Shown here piece after piece: positions 19,266-28,605 of a stretch of DNA of 64,000 nt (the stretch's first letter is position 1; every line of letters starts with the position of its first letter). The translations under genes and the position numbers were made by a program. The notes beneath the pieces are model-generated. The model had not been told where the DNA came from, made no database searches, and saw only the letters and a program-made list of their open reading frames with translations. The stretch lies in assembly GCF_023715505.1 (NCBI RefSeq), contig NZ_JAMBOH010000009.1, forward strand, positions 124,001-188,000, written 5' to 3'. The stretch comes from Neobacillus cucumis. Lineage in GTDB: Bacteria > Bacillota > Bacilli > Bacillales_B > DSM-18226.

Positions 19266-19339
19266 TATACAAAAGAAGTATGGGGGCGGTTTATGCTTCC
19301 CCGGATCATAAATTCCGTCTTCATGTTTTTGGAACACAA

Positions 19340-19374
19340 AAAAATGACCTATCCAGGGATATGTCATTTTTATG
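19340..19374 (+). terminator. Intrinsic terminator after the reductase operon
   Basis: AAAAATGAC pairs with GTCATTTTT, with an inner TATCC/GGATA helix. Confidence 0.7.
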
Positions 19375-19647
19375 TTATTAAGCTTTAGCACCCGAAAAGA
19401 ATCTAAATGATTCAATGAAACGGGGAGGGGATTAAGTAAGGATTCATAATCCCTAGTGATATCACATGACAACATATCTATTATTGGATTTCTCCCCTTG
19501 TTACTATTCATTAGTTTTTAAAATAAACATTGGACGTTTTAATGGATGAGGTTGACTTTTTTGTTTATTTTTGTTTTTATGTTTACGTGATTACACTTTA
19601 TAATTAGAACATTTTTATAAATAAGATTTTCATCTCTAAAGACAAAA

Positions 19648-19674
19648 AGGTTACCTGTCATAGACAAGTAACCT
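19648..19674 (-). terminator. Terminator after the SASP gene
   Basis: AGGTTAC pairs with GTAACCT, followed on the minus strand by TTTTTGTC. Confidence 0.7.
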
Positions 19675-19694
19675 ATAGCCATTTTATGAAGTTT

Positions 19695-19904
19695 TTAGCG
19701 TGAAGTACCGCCGAATTGTCCTGCCAATTGAGATTGTGCAGTTGCAACAAGACGTTTTGTAATCTCTCCACCAACAGAACCATTGGCACGAGATACAGTG
19801 TCTGCACCTAATTGCACACCAAATTCCTGGGCAATTTCAAACTTCATTTGATCAATAGCTTGTTGTGCACCATTTACTAAAAGTTGGTTATTATTGTTTG
19901 ACAT
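19695..19904 (-). CDS. Alpha/beta-type small acid-soluble spore protein
   Basis: 69 residues, a textbook alpha/beta-type SASP. It contains the germination protease recognition region [14 protein letters not shown] and the second conserved block [19 protein letters not shown]. In the forespore these proteins coat DNA and protect it from UV and heat, and are degraded by GPR at germination. GGAGGTG ribosome site upstream, and a terminator after the gene. Expression is expected from a sigma-G promoter, which I did not resolve. Confidence 0.96.
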   Translation of the reverse strand: MSNNNNQLLVNGAQQAIDQMKFEIAQEFGVQLGADTVSRANGSVGGEITKRLVATAQSQLAGQFGGTSR

Positions 19905-20268
19905 ATTAAATCACCTCCAATTAATACTAATGTTCCTTAAATGAACGACAGCATACTTTGTAAATTTTGGATGAAAAGGATCAATAATTTTCTCATATAT
20001 CGGTGGGGTATATTTTTGATCAGATTAATTTAGAGAGAGATTTTTGGCCATAGAGGAGTCTCTTTTTATGACACAGTAGAGACCGCAAAAAATATATACA
20101 AGTAACCTTATGCCATTTATACCTTACTCGGTAAAACTAGAGAAGTCAGATATATCAACAAAATCTTAAAAGCATAGCCAACTAAAAAGAAAGCAAACTA
20201 AAATCATGGGGGGCGGATTTCGTACCCTTACTCCTATAAATCAAAAGACTAGGACGGTGACTAAAGAG
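19905..20268. other. Intergenic region without a clear gene
   Basis: AT-rich spacer between the SASP gene and a small basic ORF. A weak GAGAGA/TCTCTTTTT hairpin sits near 20030-20066. I see no convincing ORF with a ribosome site. Confidence 0.4.
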
Positions 20269-20397
20269 ATGGCGAAAAATAAAAAAAGCAAATTTTCAAA
20301 GAATAAAAAAGGTGCTCCAGAGGCTGATGTAGAATTTGCAGGAGAAAATGGCCTTGAAAAAATGGCGATAAAGGCTCAACAAAATCATAATCAGTAA
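20269..20397 (+). CDS. Very small basic hypothetical protein
   Basis: 42 residues, starting MAKNKKSKFSKNKKGAPEAD and ending in a more acidic part (VEFAGENGLEKMAIKAQQ). No family is confidently recognised; the charge pattern resembles small spore-associated proteins, but this is not evidence of function. The frame is open upstream to an ATG at 20206, which lacks a ribosome site; the AGGACGGTG before 20269 is also weak, so the start is uncertain. Confidence 0.45.
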   Translation: MAKNKKSKFSKNKKGAPEADVEFAGENGLEKMAIKAQQNHNQ

Positions 20398-20503
20398 GCC
20401 CGTTGGGACAGTATACCTGTCCCTTAATTTTACCAACGTCATAAAGCGGTCTTTTTAATTTTTCCCCGATAATGATTCCCTAAAATACAGGTAGGTGCTG
20501 CTT

Positions 20504-21049
20504 ATGATCGTCTATCACGGATCAATAAAAAAATTTGAACACTTTAATAAAGAAGCAGTGGTCCAAAAATGGAGTAATGATATCGATACAATTGGATTTT
20601 GGTTTACTTCTGATATCCATTCGGCAAAACCATTTGCCATCGGAACGGAAACCGTTATCGAAAAATCAGAAACGGAGTTTTGGGATGATGGTGAACCAAA
20701 AATCGTGCAAATAGAGAAGCCTGTCCGTGGATTTATCTATCGAGTTTTTATTGATGAACCTACTCTAAAGGAATACGAATCCTATGATTTATTTATGAGT
20801 GAACGTGACATCTATTGCGATTATCTAGAAACCAAAAAAAGAAACCCTAGCTGGAAAGATCAAGTCATACTATTAAATAAAGAAGAAGCCAATGCCAATC
20901 TTCGAAAAAATTTAATCAAACAGGGATACGAAGGTTTGGTAATCCGAAACACAACGCTACATGACAAGATTACAGATTTGTATTGTATTTTTTCAGAAAA
21001 TGCCCCCTATATAGCCGACGTCATGCCAATAGATGAATTGGAGCAATGA
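20504..21049 (+). CDS. ADP-ribosyltransferase-like (ART-PolyVal type) protein
   Basis: 181 residues. The N-terminal IVYHGSIKKFEHFNKE, then GFWFTSDIHSAKPFA, matches the opening of ART-fold domains of the polyvalent-protein/toxin kind (YHG-S/T, then G-F/Y-F-T...A). Later, RGFIYRVFIDEP, LIKQGYEGLVIRNT and the final YCIFSENAPYI fit the remaining strands of that fold. No signal peptide, secretion domain or antitoxin-like neighbour is visible. The assignment rests on motif reading only. The ATG at 20504 follows AGGTG by six bases; a GTG at 20495 is inside that site. Confidence 0.55.
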   Translation: MIVYHGSIKKFEHFNKEAVVQKWSNDIDTIGFWFTSDIHSAKPFAIGTETVIEKSETEFWDDGEPKIVQIEKPVRGFIYRVFIDEPTLKEYESYDLFMSERDIYCDYLETKKRNPSWKDQVILLNKEEANANLRKNLIKQGYEGLVIRNTTLHDKITDLYCIFSENAPYIADVMPIDELEQ

Positions 21050-21050
21050 A

Positions 21051-21077
21051 AAAAGTGCGAAACCATTTCGCACTTTT
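21051..21077. terminator. Bidirectional terminator
   Basis: AAAAGTGCGAAA pairs with TTTCGCACTTTT between the converging ART-like and TetR genes. Confidence 0.8.
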
Positions 21078-21972
21078 AGGTATATGATTTGTCCGTAAGA
21101 AAATCTTCAATAATTTCCTCAAGCTTTTGTAAATCCGTCTGCCAGACATCACCTGAAATTTCTCTTAATGTGCTAAGAGCACTTTTAATAAGGAATTTTC
21201 GCGGCGTCTTGGAATGGATGACTTCCTCCTGAATAAAGTCCAGTAACTCAAAATGTTCAAGTTGCTCTGCGCCGTCCTTCATATGCTTTTTTAATGCGGA
21301 TACGATATGATATATTTTTTTCTCAAACACTAGTCCAGTTTTATTGCATTCAGGGAGCCATTTAGAAAGAATTTCTGGATCCAATAATTGATCCCCGCTG
21401 CTTGCCACTTCATTCACCATCTTTACCACTCGTTCCACGGTAAAACGGATGACATGCTTCAAACTGCTATCCGTCTCATGAGCCAAAAAATGATAATGAA
21501 TATTATGATGGAGCATACCAGTGAACATGACTGCACAATCTAGCAGGTATGGATGTTTGCTTTTTTCAAAAATGTCTAAAAAGCGGTGATAAATCCAACT
21601 AAGATGCATAATTTGCATCCTTTTTAAAAATTGTTTTAAGGCGGGGTCATTGGAAACAAAGACTTCTTCGAAAAGGGTTAACAGTTTATTCCTCTTATTA
21701 AAAGCCATGTGTAACTCAAGCTGCCCTATAAATACCTCAATATCAGCTGGATCTTGTCCAATTAAGAGATGATTGCGCTCCTGATCGATTTTCTTCCCCA
21801 ATGAAGTAAAAATGGCAATTAGCAATTCATTTTTGGAGGAAAAATAATTATAGAAGGTACCCTTTGAGATACCGCTGTACTCTAAAATATCGATAATGGA
21901 AGTGGCTTGAAAACCTTTTTCGACAAACAATTGATGGGCTTTCGTAATTACTTGCTGTTTTCTATCGTTCAT
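21076..21972 (-). CDS. TetR/AcrR-family transcriptional regulator
   Basis: 298 residues, longer than the usual ~200. The N-terminal DNA-binding domain is standard: ITKAHQLFVEKGFQATSIIDI, then the recognition helix SGISKGTFYNYFSSKNELL. The extra length lies in the C-terminal, ligand-binding half, which is unusual. It is divergent from a multidrug MFS pump, and two TGTAC/GTACA inverted repeats lie between them, so it very likely represses the pump and itself. The ATG at 21972 is chosen because AGGTGA precedes it by five bases; the one at 21981 overlaps that site. Confidence 0.87.
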   Translation of the reverse strand: MNDRKQQVITKAHQLFVEKGFQATSIIDILEYSGISKGTFYNYFSSKNELLIAIFTSLGKKIDQERNHLLIGQDPADIEVFIGQLELHMAFNKRNKLLTLFEEVFVSNDPALKQFLKRMQIMHLSWIYHRFLDIFEKSKHPYLLDCAVMFTGMLHHNIHYHFLAHETDSSLKHVIRFTVERVVKMVNEVASSGDQLLDPEILSKWLPECNKTGLVFEKKIYHIVSALKKHMKDGAEQLEHFELLDFIQEEVIHSKTPRKFLIKSALSTLREISGDVWQTDLQKLEEIIEDFLTDKSYT

Positions 21973-22005
21973 TTCATTCACCTATATTTTCTGATTAGAC
22001 TGATA

Positions 22006-22022
22006 GTACAAAATTATTGTAC
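22006..22022. promoter_or_regulatory. Candidate TetR operator 1
   Basis: GTACAA-AATTA-TTGTAC, a perfect inverted repeat between the divergent TetR and MFS genes. Confidence 0.6.
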
Positions 22023-22121
22023 CTCATTTTTGAATCCAAGACAAATATCATTAAATTACTGATATTTTTTAGTTGCAAAAAATGAACTAACGGTTTATGA
22101 TATTGTTTATGCAGAATAATA

Positions 22122-22137
22122 GTACAAAAAAATGTAC
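22122..22137. promoter_or_regulatory. Candidate TetR operator 2
   Basis: GTACA-AAAAAA-TGTAC, close to the MFS ribosome site; it shares the half-site with operator 1. Confidence 0.55.
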
Positions 22138-22164
22138 CATCAGTATACACAAGGGGGAATACAA

Positions 22165-23691
22165 ATGGAATCAACGATAACAAATAATCGCCCGCCATAT
22201 GGCATTATTGCCATTTTGATGATCGGTGCGTTTATTTCCATGTTAAATGAAACACTATTAAACGTCGCACTGCCCTCCATTATGAAGGATTTAGATGTAA
22301 ATGCATCGACCGTTCAATGGCTGGCAACCGCGTATATGCTGGTAAATGGGGTTATGATCCCAGCAACTGCGTTTTTAATACAAAAATATTCAGTAAGAGG
22401 ATTATTTTTGACAGCGATGGGATTATTTACGGCAGGTACGATTATTGCCGGTTTTGCTCATGTTTTTCCATTATTATTAGTAGCCAGGATGATTCAAGCA
22501 TCAGGTTCCGCCATTATGATGCCACTATTAATGAATGTTATGTTAACAAGCTTTCCGCCTGAAAAAAGGGGAGGTGCGATGGGTCTTTTTGGATTGGTAT
22601 TCATTTTTGCCCCAGCCGTTGGACCAACTCTATCAGGTTATTTAATCGAACATAATAGCTGGAGAATTTTATTCCACCTCGTATCACCAATCGCGGCTGT
22701 TGTTCTATTGGTTTCCATTTTCTTATTAAAAGATAAAAAAGGCAAAGTAGATATCAGTCTAGACCTATTGTCATTGGTGTTATCAAGTATCGGATTTGGC
22801 GGATTGCTATATGGATTTAGTTCTGCCGGTGATAAAGGCTGGGATAGTCCTCAGGTGTACGTAACCATTATTGCAGGTGCGATCAGCTTGGTGTGGTTTG
22901 TACTTCGTCAAAACAAACTTGAGAAGCCGATGTTGAATTTCAAAGTTTATCGATATCCGATGTTTGCTTTATCCTCTGTCATTTCGATCGTTATTGCCAT
23001 GGCGATGTTTTCAGCGATGTTGCTTTTACCGATTTATGTGCAAACGATTCTCGGCATCACACCATTAAAATCAGGTTTATTAATGCTTCCTGGTTCAATC
23101 TTAATGGGGATTATGAGCCCAATCACTGGGAAATTATTTGATAAATTCGGTGGCAGAGTACTTGCTATCATTGGTTTATCGATTACGATTTTTACAAGCT
23201 ATATGTTTAGTACATTAACATTAGATACGAGCTATACGGAATTAATGCTTATATATTCAGCACGTATGTTTGGGATGTCAATGGTTATGATGCCAGTCAT
23301 GACAAACGGATTGAATCAGCTTCCAGCAAGATACTACCCGCATGGTACGGCGATGAACAACACGTTACAGCAGGTATCGGGTGCGATTGGTTCGGCTCTT
23401 TTAATAACCATTATGTCAAACCGAACGAAAACACATGCCACTGAACTTGCGAATTCTGCGATGAAGCATGTAACAGGAAAACCGACTGCCGAAATGATCG
23501 CACAAATGAAGCAAGAAATTGCCATGAAGGCAATGTTAGAAGGGATTAACGATGCATTCCTAGTTTCTGTTGGGATTGCCCTTATTGCTTTAGTTCTTGC
23601 ATTCTTTATTAAACGGGCGAAACAAGCAGAAGATCCAGAAGAATCAAAGGCTGCACAACAAAAAGTGGTTAACAAACTTGCAGAAAATTAA
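22165..23691 (+). CDS. DHA2-family MFS multidrug transporter
   Basis: 508-residue, 14-TM drug/proton antiporter of the EmrB/QacA (LmrB-like) group. Motifs are MLNETLLNVALPSIM in TM1, LATAYMLVNGVMIPATAFLI, VARMIQASGSAIMMP, and motif C-like GLVFIFAPAVGPTLSGYLI. The ATG at 22165 has AAGGGGG about eight bases upstream. It is transcribed divergently from the TetR gene at 21076 and carries a candidate operator in its leader, so it is probably induced by a substrate that releases TetR. The paralogue at 12281 is nearly colinear. Confidence 0.92.
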   Translation: MESTITNNRPPYGIIAILMIGAFISMLNETLLNVALPSIMKDLDVNASTVQWLATAYMLVNGVMIPATAFLIQKYSVRGLFLTAMGLFTAGTIIAGFAHVFPLLLVARMIQASGSAIMMPLLMNVMLTSFPPEKRGGAMGLFGLVFIFAPAVGPTLSGYLIEHNSWRILFHLVSPIAAVVLLVSIFLLKDKKGKVDISLDLLSLVLSSIGFGGLLYGFSSAGDKGWDSPQVYVTIIAGAISLVWFVLRQNKLEKPMLNFKVYRYPMFALSSVISIVIAMAMFSAMLLLPIYVQTILGITPLKSGLLMLPGSILMGIMSPITGKLFDKFGGRVLAIIGLSITIFTSYMFSTLTLDTSYTELMLIYSARMFGMSMVMMPVMTNGLNQLPARYYPHGTAMNNTLQQVSGAIGSALLITIMSNRTKTHATELANSAMKHVTGKPTAEMIAQMKQEIAMKAMLEGINDAFLVSVGIALIALVLAFFIKRAKQAEDPEESKAAQQKVVNKLAEN

Positions 23692-23698
23692 ACCGGAG

Positions 23699-23730
23699 AG
23701 GGTGCCCTATGTTTGGGGTATCCTTTTTTG
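23699..23730 (+). terminator. Intrinsic terminator after the MFS gene
   Basis: AGGGTGCCC pairs imperfectly with GGGGTATCCT, followed by TTTTT. Confidence 0.65.
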
Positions 23731-24072
23731 TTACATAAAAAAATCAATAAATAGCAAACTAACATTGTTGGTAAAGTTTACTAAACATGAAAAATATCCT
23801 CAATGAATACAATCAAACTATGATGGAGTAAATACATAGTAATTCAGGGCTAAAATGTAGCTGAACTTGGACAATGGTGTAGAAAAATGACTTATAAAAA
23901 TAACAAATTTTTGAAAGCCTTTTCTGTATTATATTGGAAAAATAACTGTAAGAAATACTAACGGAAAACTTGTTATTCTGCATGATTGGATTAAAATTTA
24001 ATTATAAGGATGACAGACTTGGTAAATACCCTGTTTACTCAAATAAAATAAAAAAACAACAAGGAGGAGACC
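23731..24072. other. Intergenic region upstream of glgC
   Basis: AT-rich, 340 bases, with no ORF bearing a ribosome site. It presumably holds the glgC promoter; I could not place -35/-10 boxes with confidence. Confidence 0.35.
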
Positions 24073-25248
24073 ATGACAAAAAATAAATGTATTGCGATGC
24101 TTTTAGCCGGCGGCAAAGGGTCTAGATTAAAAGACCTAACCACATATACCGCAAAACCTGCTGTTCCGTTCGGTGGAAAATATCGAATTATCGATTTTAC
24201 ATTAAGTAACTGCAGCAATTCTGGTATTGAAACAGTGGGTGTTTTGACACAGTATCAACCACACACTCTTCAAAATTACATTGGTGACGGAAAGTACTGG
24301 AACTTAGCTCGGCAAAATGGCGGCATCACAATCCTTCCTCCGGATCAAAGTCAGACAGGGGATCGATGGTATGAAGGAACGGCTCATGCTATTTATGAAA
24401 ACCTCTCCTATATTGAAAATTATAATCCAGAGTATGTTCTTGTTTTATCCGGTGATCATATTTATAAAATGGACTATAATAAAATGCTTGATCAGCACAT
24501 AGAAACAAACGCTGATGTCACGATTTCCGTCATTCATGTTCCTTGGAGAGATGCTAATCGTTTTGGCATAATGAACATAGATGCAGATTCCATGAGAGTA
24601 CTAGATTTTGTAGAAAAGCCAAAACGGCCTAAATCTAATCTTGCTTCCATGGGGATCTACATTTTTAAATGGGAAATGCTAAAAAGATATTTAGAAATAG
24701 AGGAGAAAAGACCATTTTCATCTAAGGATTTTGGAAAAGATGTAATCCCTGCAATCATTAATGATAACCATCAGGTGTATGCTTTTCGCTTTAACGGTTA
24801 TTGGAAGGATGTTGGAACCATTCAAAGCCTTTGGGAAGCAAATATGGATTTACTTTCTTATGAAACCAATCCTATTTTACAAAATGAAGAGTGGGGGATA
24901 TATACTCGCGAAACCTTCCATCAGCCTTTTTATTTGGATGGTAAAGCTGACCTTTCCCAATCATTAGTCTCAGAGGGCTGTAAGGTGTTTGGTAAAGTAG
25001 ATAATTCCGTTCTTTATAACGGGGTGACAGTGAGTAAGGGGGCAGTAATCAAAAATTCAGTCATTTTGCCGAATACGTTTATTGGGGAAAATGTTGTGAT
25101 TAATCGATCCATCGTTGGCAGTGATACGTTCATTTATTCTAATGTGCATGTGGGAGATAAAAATCCTTTCAGTGAAATCACTCTAATTGGAAACAACCAA
25201 ATTATCAAGAAAAATATGCCGAAGCAAATAAAAGGAAATGTAGTTTAA
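24073..25248 (+). CDS. glgC: Glucose-1-phosphate adenylyltransferase
   Basis: 391 residues, ADP-glucose pyrophosphorylase, which makes ADP-glucose for glycogen synthesis. Visible features are the nucleotide-binding [45 protein letters not shown] [25 protein letters not shown] and the substrate-site [14 protein letters not shown] [11 protein letters not shown] left-handed beta-helix follows at the C-terminus ([20 protein letters not shown]). GGAGG ribosome site upstream. In Bacillus, glgC normally sits in glgBCDAP; here no other glg gene is near and terminators flank it. Confidence 0.94.
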   Translation: MTKNKCIAMLLAGGKGSRLKDLTTYTAKPAVPFGGKYRIIDFTLSNCSNSGIETVGVLTQYQPHTLQNYIGDGKYWNLARQNGGITILPPDQSQTGDRWYEGTAHAIYENLSYIENYNPEYVLVLSGDHIYKMDYNKMLDQHIETNADVTISVIHVPWRDANRFGIMNIDADSMRVLDFVEKPKRPKSNLASMGIYIFKWEMLKRYLEIEEKRPFSSKDFGKDVIPAIINDNHQVYAFRFNGYWKDVGTIQSLWEANMDLLSYETNPILQNEEWGIYTRETFHQPFYLDGKADLSQSLVSEGCKVFGKVDNSVLYNGVTVSKGAVIKNSVILPNTFIGENVVINRSIVGSDTFIYSNVHVGDKNPFSEITLIGNNQIIKKNMPKQIKGNVV

Positions 25249-25260
25249 CATAAAAATTGG

Positions 25261-25293
25261 AAAAACTCACCCAAAAAGGATGAGTTTTTAATT
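25261..25293 (+). terminator. Intrinsic terminator after glgC
   Basis: AAAAACTCA pairs with TGAGTTTTT around an eleven-base loop. Confidence 0.75.
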
Positions 25294-25522
25294 TTGACCT
25301 TAATTGCTATAAATAAGGAACTCCCGCTATAAAATTGAATGGATATGAAAGAAACTATTGCTATCCCCTAGCCGATTTTTTTTATGAAAAAACCATACAT
25401 CAATTGCTAATCCAGGAATACATGTAAATGATAGCTCCATTTTTCATTTTATAGGGTGATTACGTTTAATGTTATCAATAAGTAGAATCAGTTCGTTATT
25501 TACCAGATGGAAGGGGATACTT

Positions 25523-26122
25523 ATGCGATTTATAAAGTGGACGCTGAAAGTATTCAAAAAGAAACATGAGATTACAGTCGGACCGTATTCAAAAAATATG
25601 AAGTTAGTCGTAGGAAGCCTGCTCTGTACAATTGCGGCTGTACTTCAATCAGCAGGATTGATAGGCGGGATTGGCTATGCGTTTAGCATTATGGCAACAG
25701 GTCCGATTGTCCTCTCGACGGTCATTTCAATCCGAATCGGGCTGTTAACATATGCGGTCACAACCCTGTTATTAATCATTCTGCAGCCTAGTGAAGTCTT
25801 GGTTTTCCTGTTTACCACCGGCTTTCTCGGTATATCGCTTGGAATTGGATTTAAACTCTTTAAAACGGGAACTGTGGTTTCGTTAATGGGAGGAACCTCC
25901 CTCACGGCCGGAATCCTGATATTACTTTACCTGTTTCAATTTCCTGTATTAGGTCCTTTAGTCTCAAGCAAGGTAAGTGGTACAGTGGGATTAGCCATTT
26001 TCCTTTTTGGTCTGTTTTATAGCTGGATTTGGATGAATCTATGCATGGTTGGATTGAAGCATCTAAATAAGGTTATGGTGAGAAAGTTATTTATTGAAAA
26101 AGATGAATCAAGCTGCAGGTGA
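25523..26122 (+). CDS. Polytopic membrane protein of unknown function
   Basis: 199 residues, not assigned to a family. A basic N-terminus (MRFIKWTLKVFKKKHE) is followed by about six hydrophobic segments, for example LVVGSLLCTIAAVLQSAG, GLLTYAVTTLLLIILQP and VSLMGGTSLTAGILILL. It looks like a small permease subunit or integral regulator. AAGGGGA lies about five bases before the ATG at 25523; the longer frame from 25469 lacks a ribosome site. It is upstream of the aberrant PTS protein but separated from it by a terminator. Confidence 0.65.
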   Translation: MRFIKWTLKVFKKKHEITVGPYSKNMKLVVGSLLCTIAAVLQSAGLIGGIGYAFSIMATGPIVLSTVISIRIGLLTYAVTTLLLIILQPSEVLVFLFTTGFLGISLGIGFKLFKTGTVVSLMGGTSLTAGILILLYLFQFPVLGPLVSSKVSGTVGLAIFLFGLFYSWIWMNLCMVGLKHLNKVMVRKLFIEKDESSCR

Positions 26123-26153
26123 TGGAAAGTCAATTTCCTTCACCTTTTTTTTA
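26118..26153 (+). terminator. Intrinsic terminator after the membrane gene
   Basis: AGGTGATGGAA pairs with TTCCTTCACCT, followed by TTTTTTTT. Confidence 0.75.
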
Positions 26154-26311
26154 TTTCAAATTAGACCCAAACAAGTAATCTATTTGCTGAATGATTTTAA
26201 GGAGAAAAAGTAAAAATAAGATAGACATCATAACTTGAAGTCTGTACAAAAAGATCCGCTTATTAAATTTGATGGACTGACAGCAAACTTCAACCAAGGG
26301 AGTACATAAAA

Positions 26312-27895
26312 ATGAATGCTATTAATACGAGTGATTCTACGACAGAAAAAAAAGAAACCGTAATGAATAAAATTTTAGGAGCCATCAGCGGAAGTTTCGC
26401 GCCAATTCTTGGGGTACTTGCGGGATCCGGCTTAATTTCTGCATTAATATCCATTTTAACGACATTAGGATGGTTATCTCCAAAAAGCGGTACCTATGCG
26501 ATCCTTGGTGCAGCAGGGCATGCTATTTTTTACTTCTTCCCCGTGTTTCTCGGGATTACATTAGCCTTAAAACTCGGAGCCAATGGCTATGTTGGCGGCG
26601 CAATTGGTGCTGCGCTTTTGGAACCTCATTTTACCAATTTAGTTGCCTCACATGCTCAAAATGTCCATTTCTTAGGGATTCCAGTTATATTAGCGAGTTA
26701 TTCTTCAACGGTTTTTCCTATATTAATTGCGGTTTCCATTTATTCGGTATTAGATAAGTTTTTGAAAAAAGTGATATATAAAGACTTGCAAATGTTTGTT
26801 AATCCACTTATTTCATTACTTGTTATCGTTCCTTTAACCGTACTTATTTTTGGTCCGTTTGGCACCTATGTTGGAGGGGGCTTAGCAGTCGTTATTAAAT
26901 TATTAAGTTCAACAAGTGGAATGTTGACAGGAGCGGTCATGGGAGCCGCATGGTCATTCCTGACGATATTAGGTCTCCACTGGGCCGTCATACCAATATT
27001 CATTGCAAATCTAGCGGCTGGCGGTGATCCGCTTAGCCCGATGATCGCCGCAGCTCCTTTTGCTCAAATTGGGTTGGGCCTTGGGGTTTTCTTTAAAACC
27101 AAAGATAAAGACTTGAAAACACTCGCTGCTTCTGGGCTAGTTCCAGGTGCATTAGCGGGAACAACTGAAATTATCACCTATGGTATCCTCGTCCGTTACA
27201 AACGAACGATGTTGATTGTGGCAATTGCTGGAGCTATTGGCGGGGCAATTAATGGTATGTTTGGGGTAAAAGGGACTGCATTTGCTCTCCCGAGTTTCTT
27301 GTCTATTCCTGTATTTACACCAATTGGACTATATTTAATTGGTACTTTATCGGCTTTAGTTATAGCAATGGTTCTTACAATTGTTTTGGGATATGAGGGT
27401 AAAAGCGACGTAGTACCTGAAAAAACAATCAAAGATGTAAATAGAGAAACCATTTCAAGCCCCTTAAGTGGAGAAATTGTACCATTGAGCAAAGTTTCAG
27501 ACCCTCTTTTTTCAACTGAAACGGTAGGAAAAGGAATCGCAATTGATCCAACAAAGGGGGAAGTGGTATCACCTGTAGATGGAGTTGTGACTACATTATT
27601 TCCAACCGAGCATGCGGTTGGCATTACTTCGGAAGATGGAGCTGAAATCTTAATTATAGTTGGGGTTAACACCATCAAGCTGAAAGGGCAATTTTTCACT
27701 TCTCATGTAAAACAATGGGATACAGTGAAGAAGGGTGACTTACTGATTGAATTTGACATTGAAAACATTAAAGCCGCAGGCTACGATGTAAAAACACCTG
27801 TCGTTATTACTAATACCAATCAATATATTGATGTTGTTCCAACCAGTGAGGGAAATGTCCAGGCAAAAGATGAATTAATCAGGCTGGTTGTATAA
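26312..27895 (+). CDS. PTS EIIC-EIIA (beta-glucoside-type) protein lacking EIIB and the EIIA active histidine
   Basis: 527 residues. After a 20-residue leader comes a glucose/beta-glucoside-type EIIC membrane domain (about residues 20-360: SGSFAPILGVLAGSGLISAL, AGHAIFYFFPVFLGI, and GTTEIITYGI in place of the usual G-x-TEPAIYG). An EIIA domain follows (about 385-527: SPLSGEIVPLSKVSD, SPVDGVVTTLFPTEHAVGI). The N-terminal EIIB domain with its phospho-cysteine is absent. In EIIA the first active-site His is kept (His434), but the phosphorylated His expected in LIHxG reads LIIVG (Ile449), and the next IDT reads VNT. Phosphotransfer through this protein is therefore unlikely; it may be a facilitator, a sensor or a decaying PTS permease. 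The upstream 150 bases hold no clear LicT-type antiterminator. Confidence 0.85.
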   Translation: MNAINTSDSTTEKKETVMNKILGAISGSFAPILGVLAGSGLISALISILTTLGWLSPKSGTYAILGAAGHAIFYFFPVFLGITLALKLGANGYVGGAIGAALLEPHFTNLVASHAQNVHFLGIPVILASYSSTVFPILIAVSIYSVLDKFLKKVIYKDLQMFVNPLISLLVIVPLTVLIFGPFGTYVGGGLAVVIKLLSSTSGMLTGAVMGAAWSFLTILGLHWAVIPIFIANLAAGGDPLSPMIAAAPFAQIGLGLGVFFKTKDKDLKTLAASGLVPGALAGTTEIITYGILVRYKRTMLIVAIAGAIGGAINGMFGVKGTAFALPSFLSIPVFTPIGLYLIGTLSALVIAMVLTIVLGYEGKSDVVPEKTIKDVNRETISSPLSGEIVPLSKVSDPLFSTETVGKGIAIDPTKGEVVSPVDGVVTTLFPTEHAVGITSEDGAEILIIVGVNTIKLKGQFFTSHVKQWDTVKKGDLLIEFDIENIKAAGYDVKTPVVITNTNQYIDVVPTSEGNVQAKDELIRLVV

Positions 27896-27897
27896 GG

Positions 27898-27934
27898 AAA
27901 ACGGTGAGAGGAATTTCTCTCACCGTTTCTTATT
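27898..27934 (+). terminator. Intrinsic terminator after the PTS-like gene
   Basis: AAACGGTGAGAG pairs with CTCTCACCGTTT, followed by CTTATT. Confidence 0.75.
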
Positions 27935-27968
27935 GCATATGTACTTTTTTATGTTTAGTGCAAGAGGT

Positions 27969-28358
<390 letters not shown>

Positions 28359-28605
28359 TTAAATCCCTCTCTAAATAAATAGACTGATACTGCTAACCGC
28401 TAAGTAATGCTTTGTTACCATATCATTTGATTTTTTTATTATATAACAGAACTACATACAATGTAACATATATAAAAGCTAATAGTTTTACAATCATATT
28501 AAAAATGGGTTGCAGGGGAATTAATTAGCTACATTATTTTTCACATTTTTTTTTAAAAAGTAGGGGAAAATAATAAAGATAAATCAAGAAGAATGGGTGA
28601 TTCCA

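Noticed and set aside
19002..19511. Long minus-strand frame over the aldo/keto reductase end
   Set aside because: It overlaps the strongly supported reductase gene, lacks a ribosome site and has the composition of an antisense shadow.
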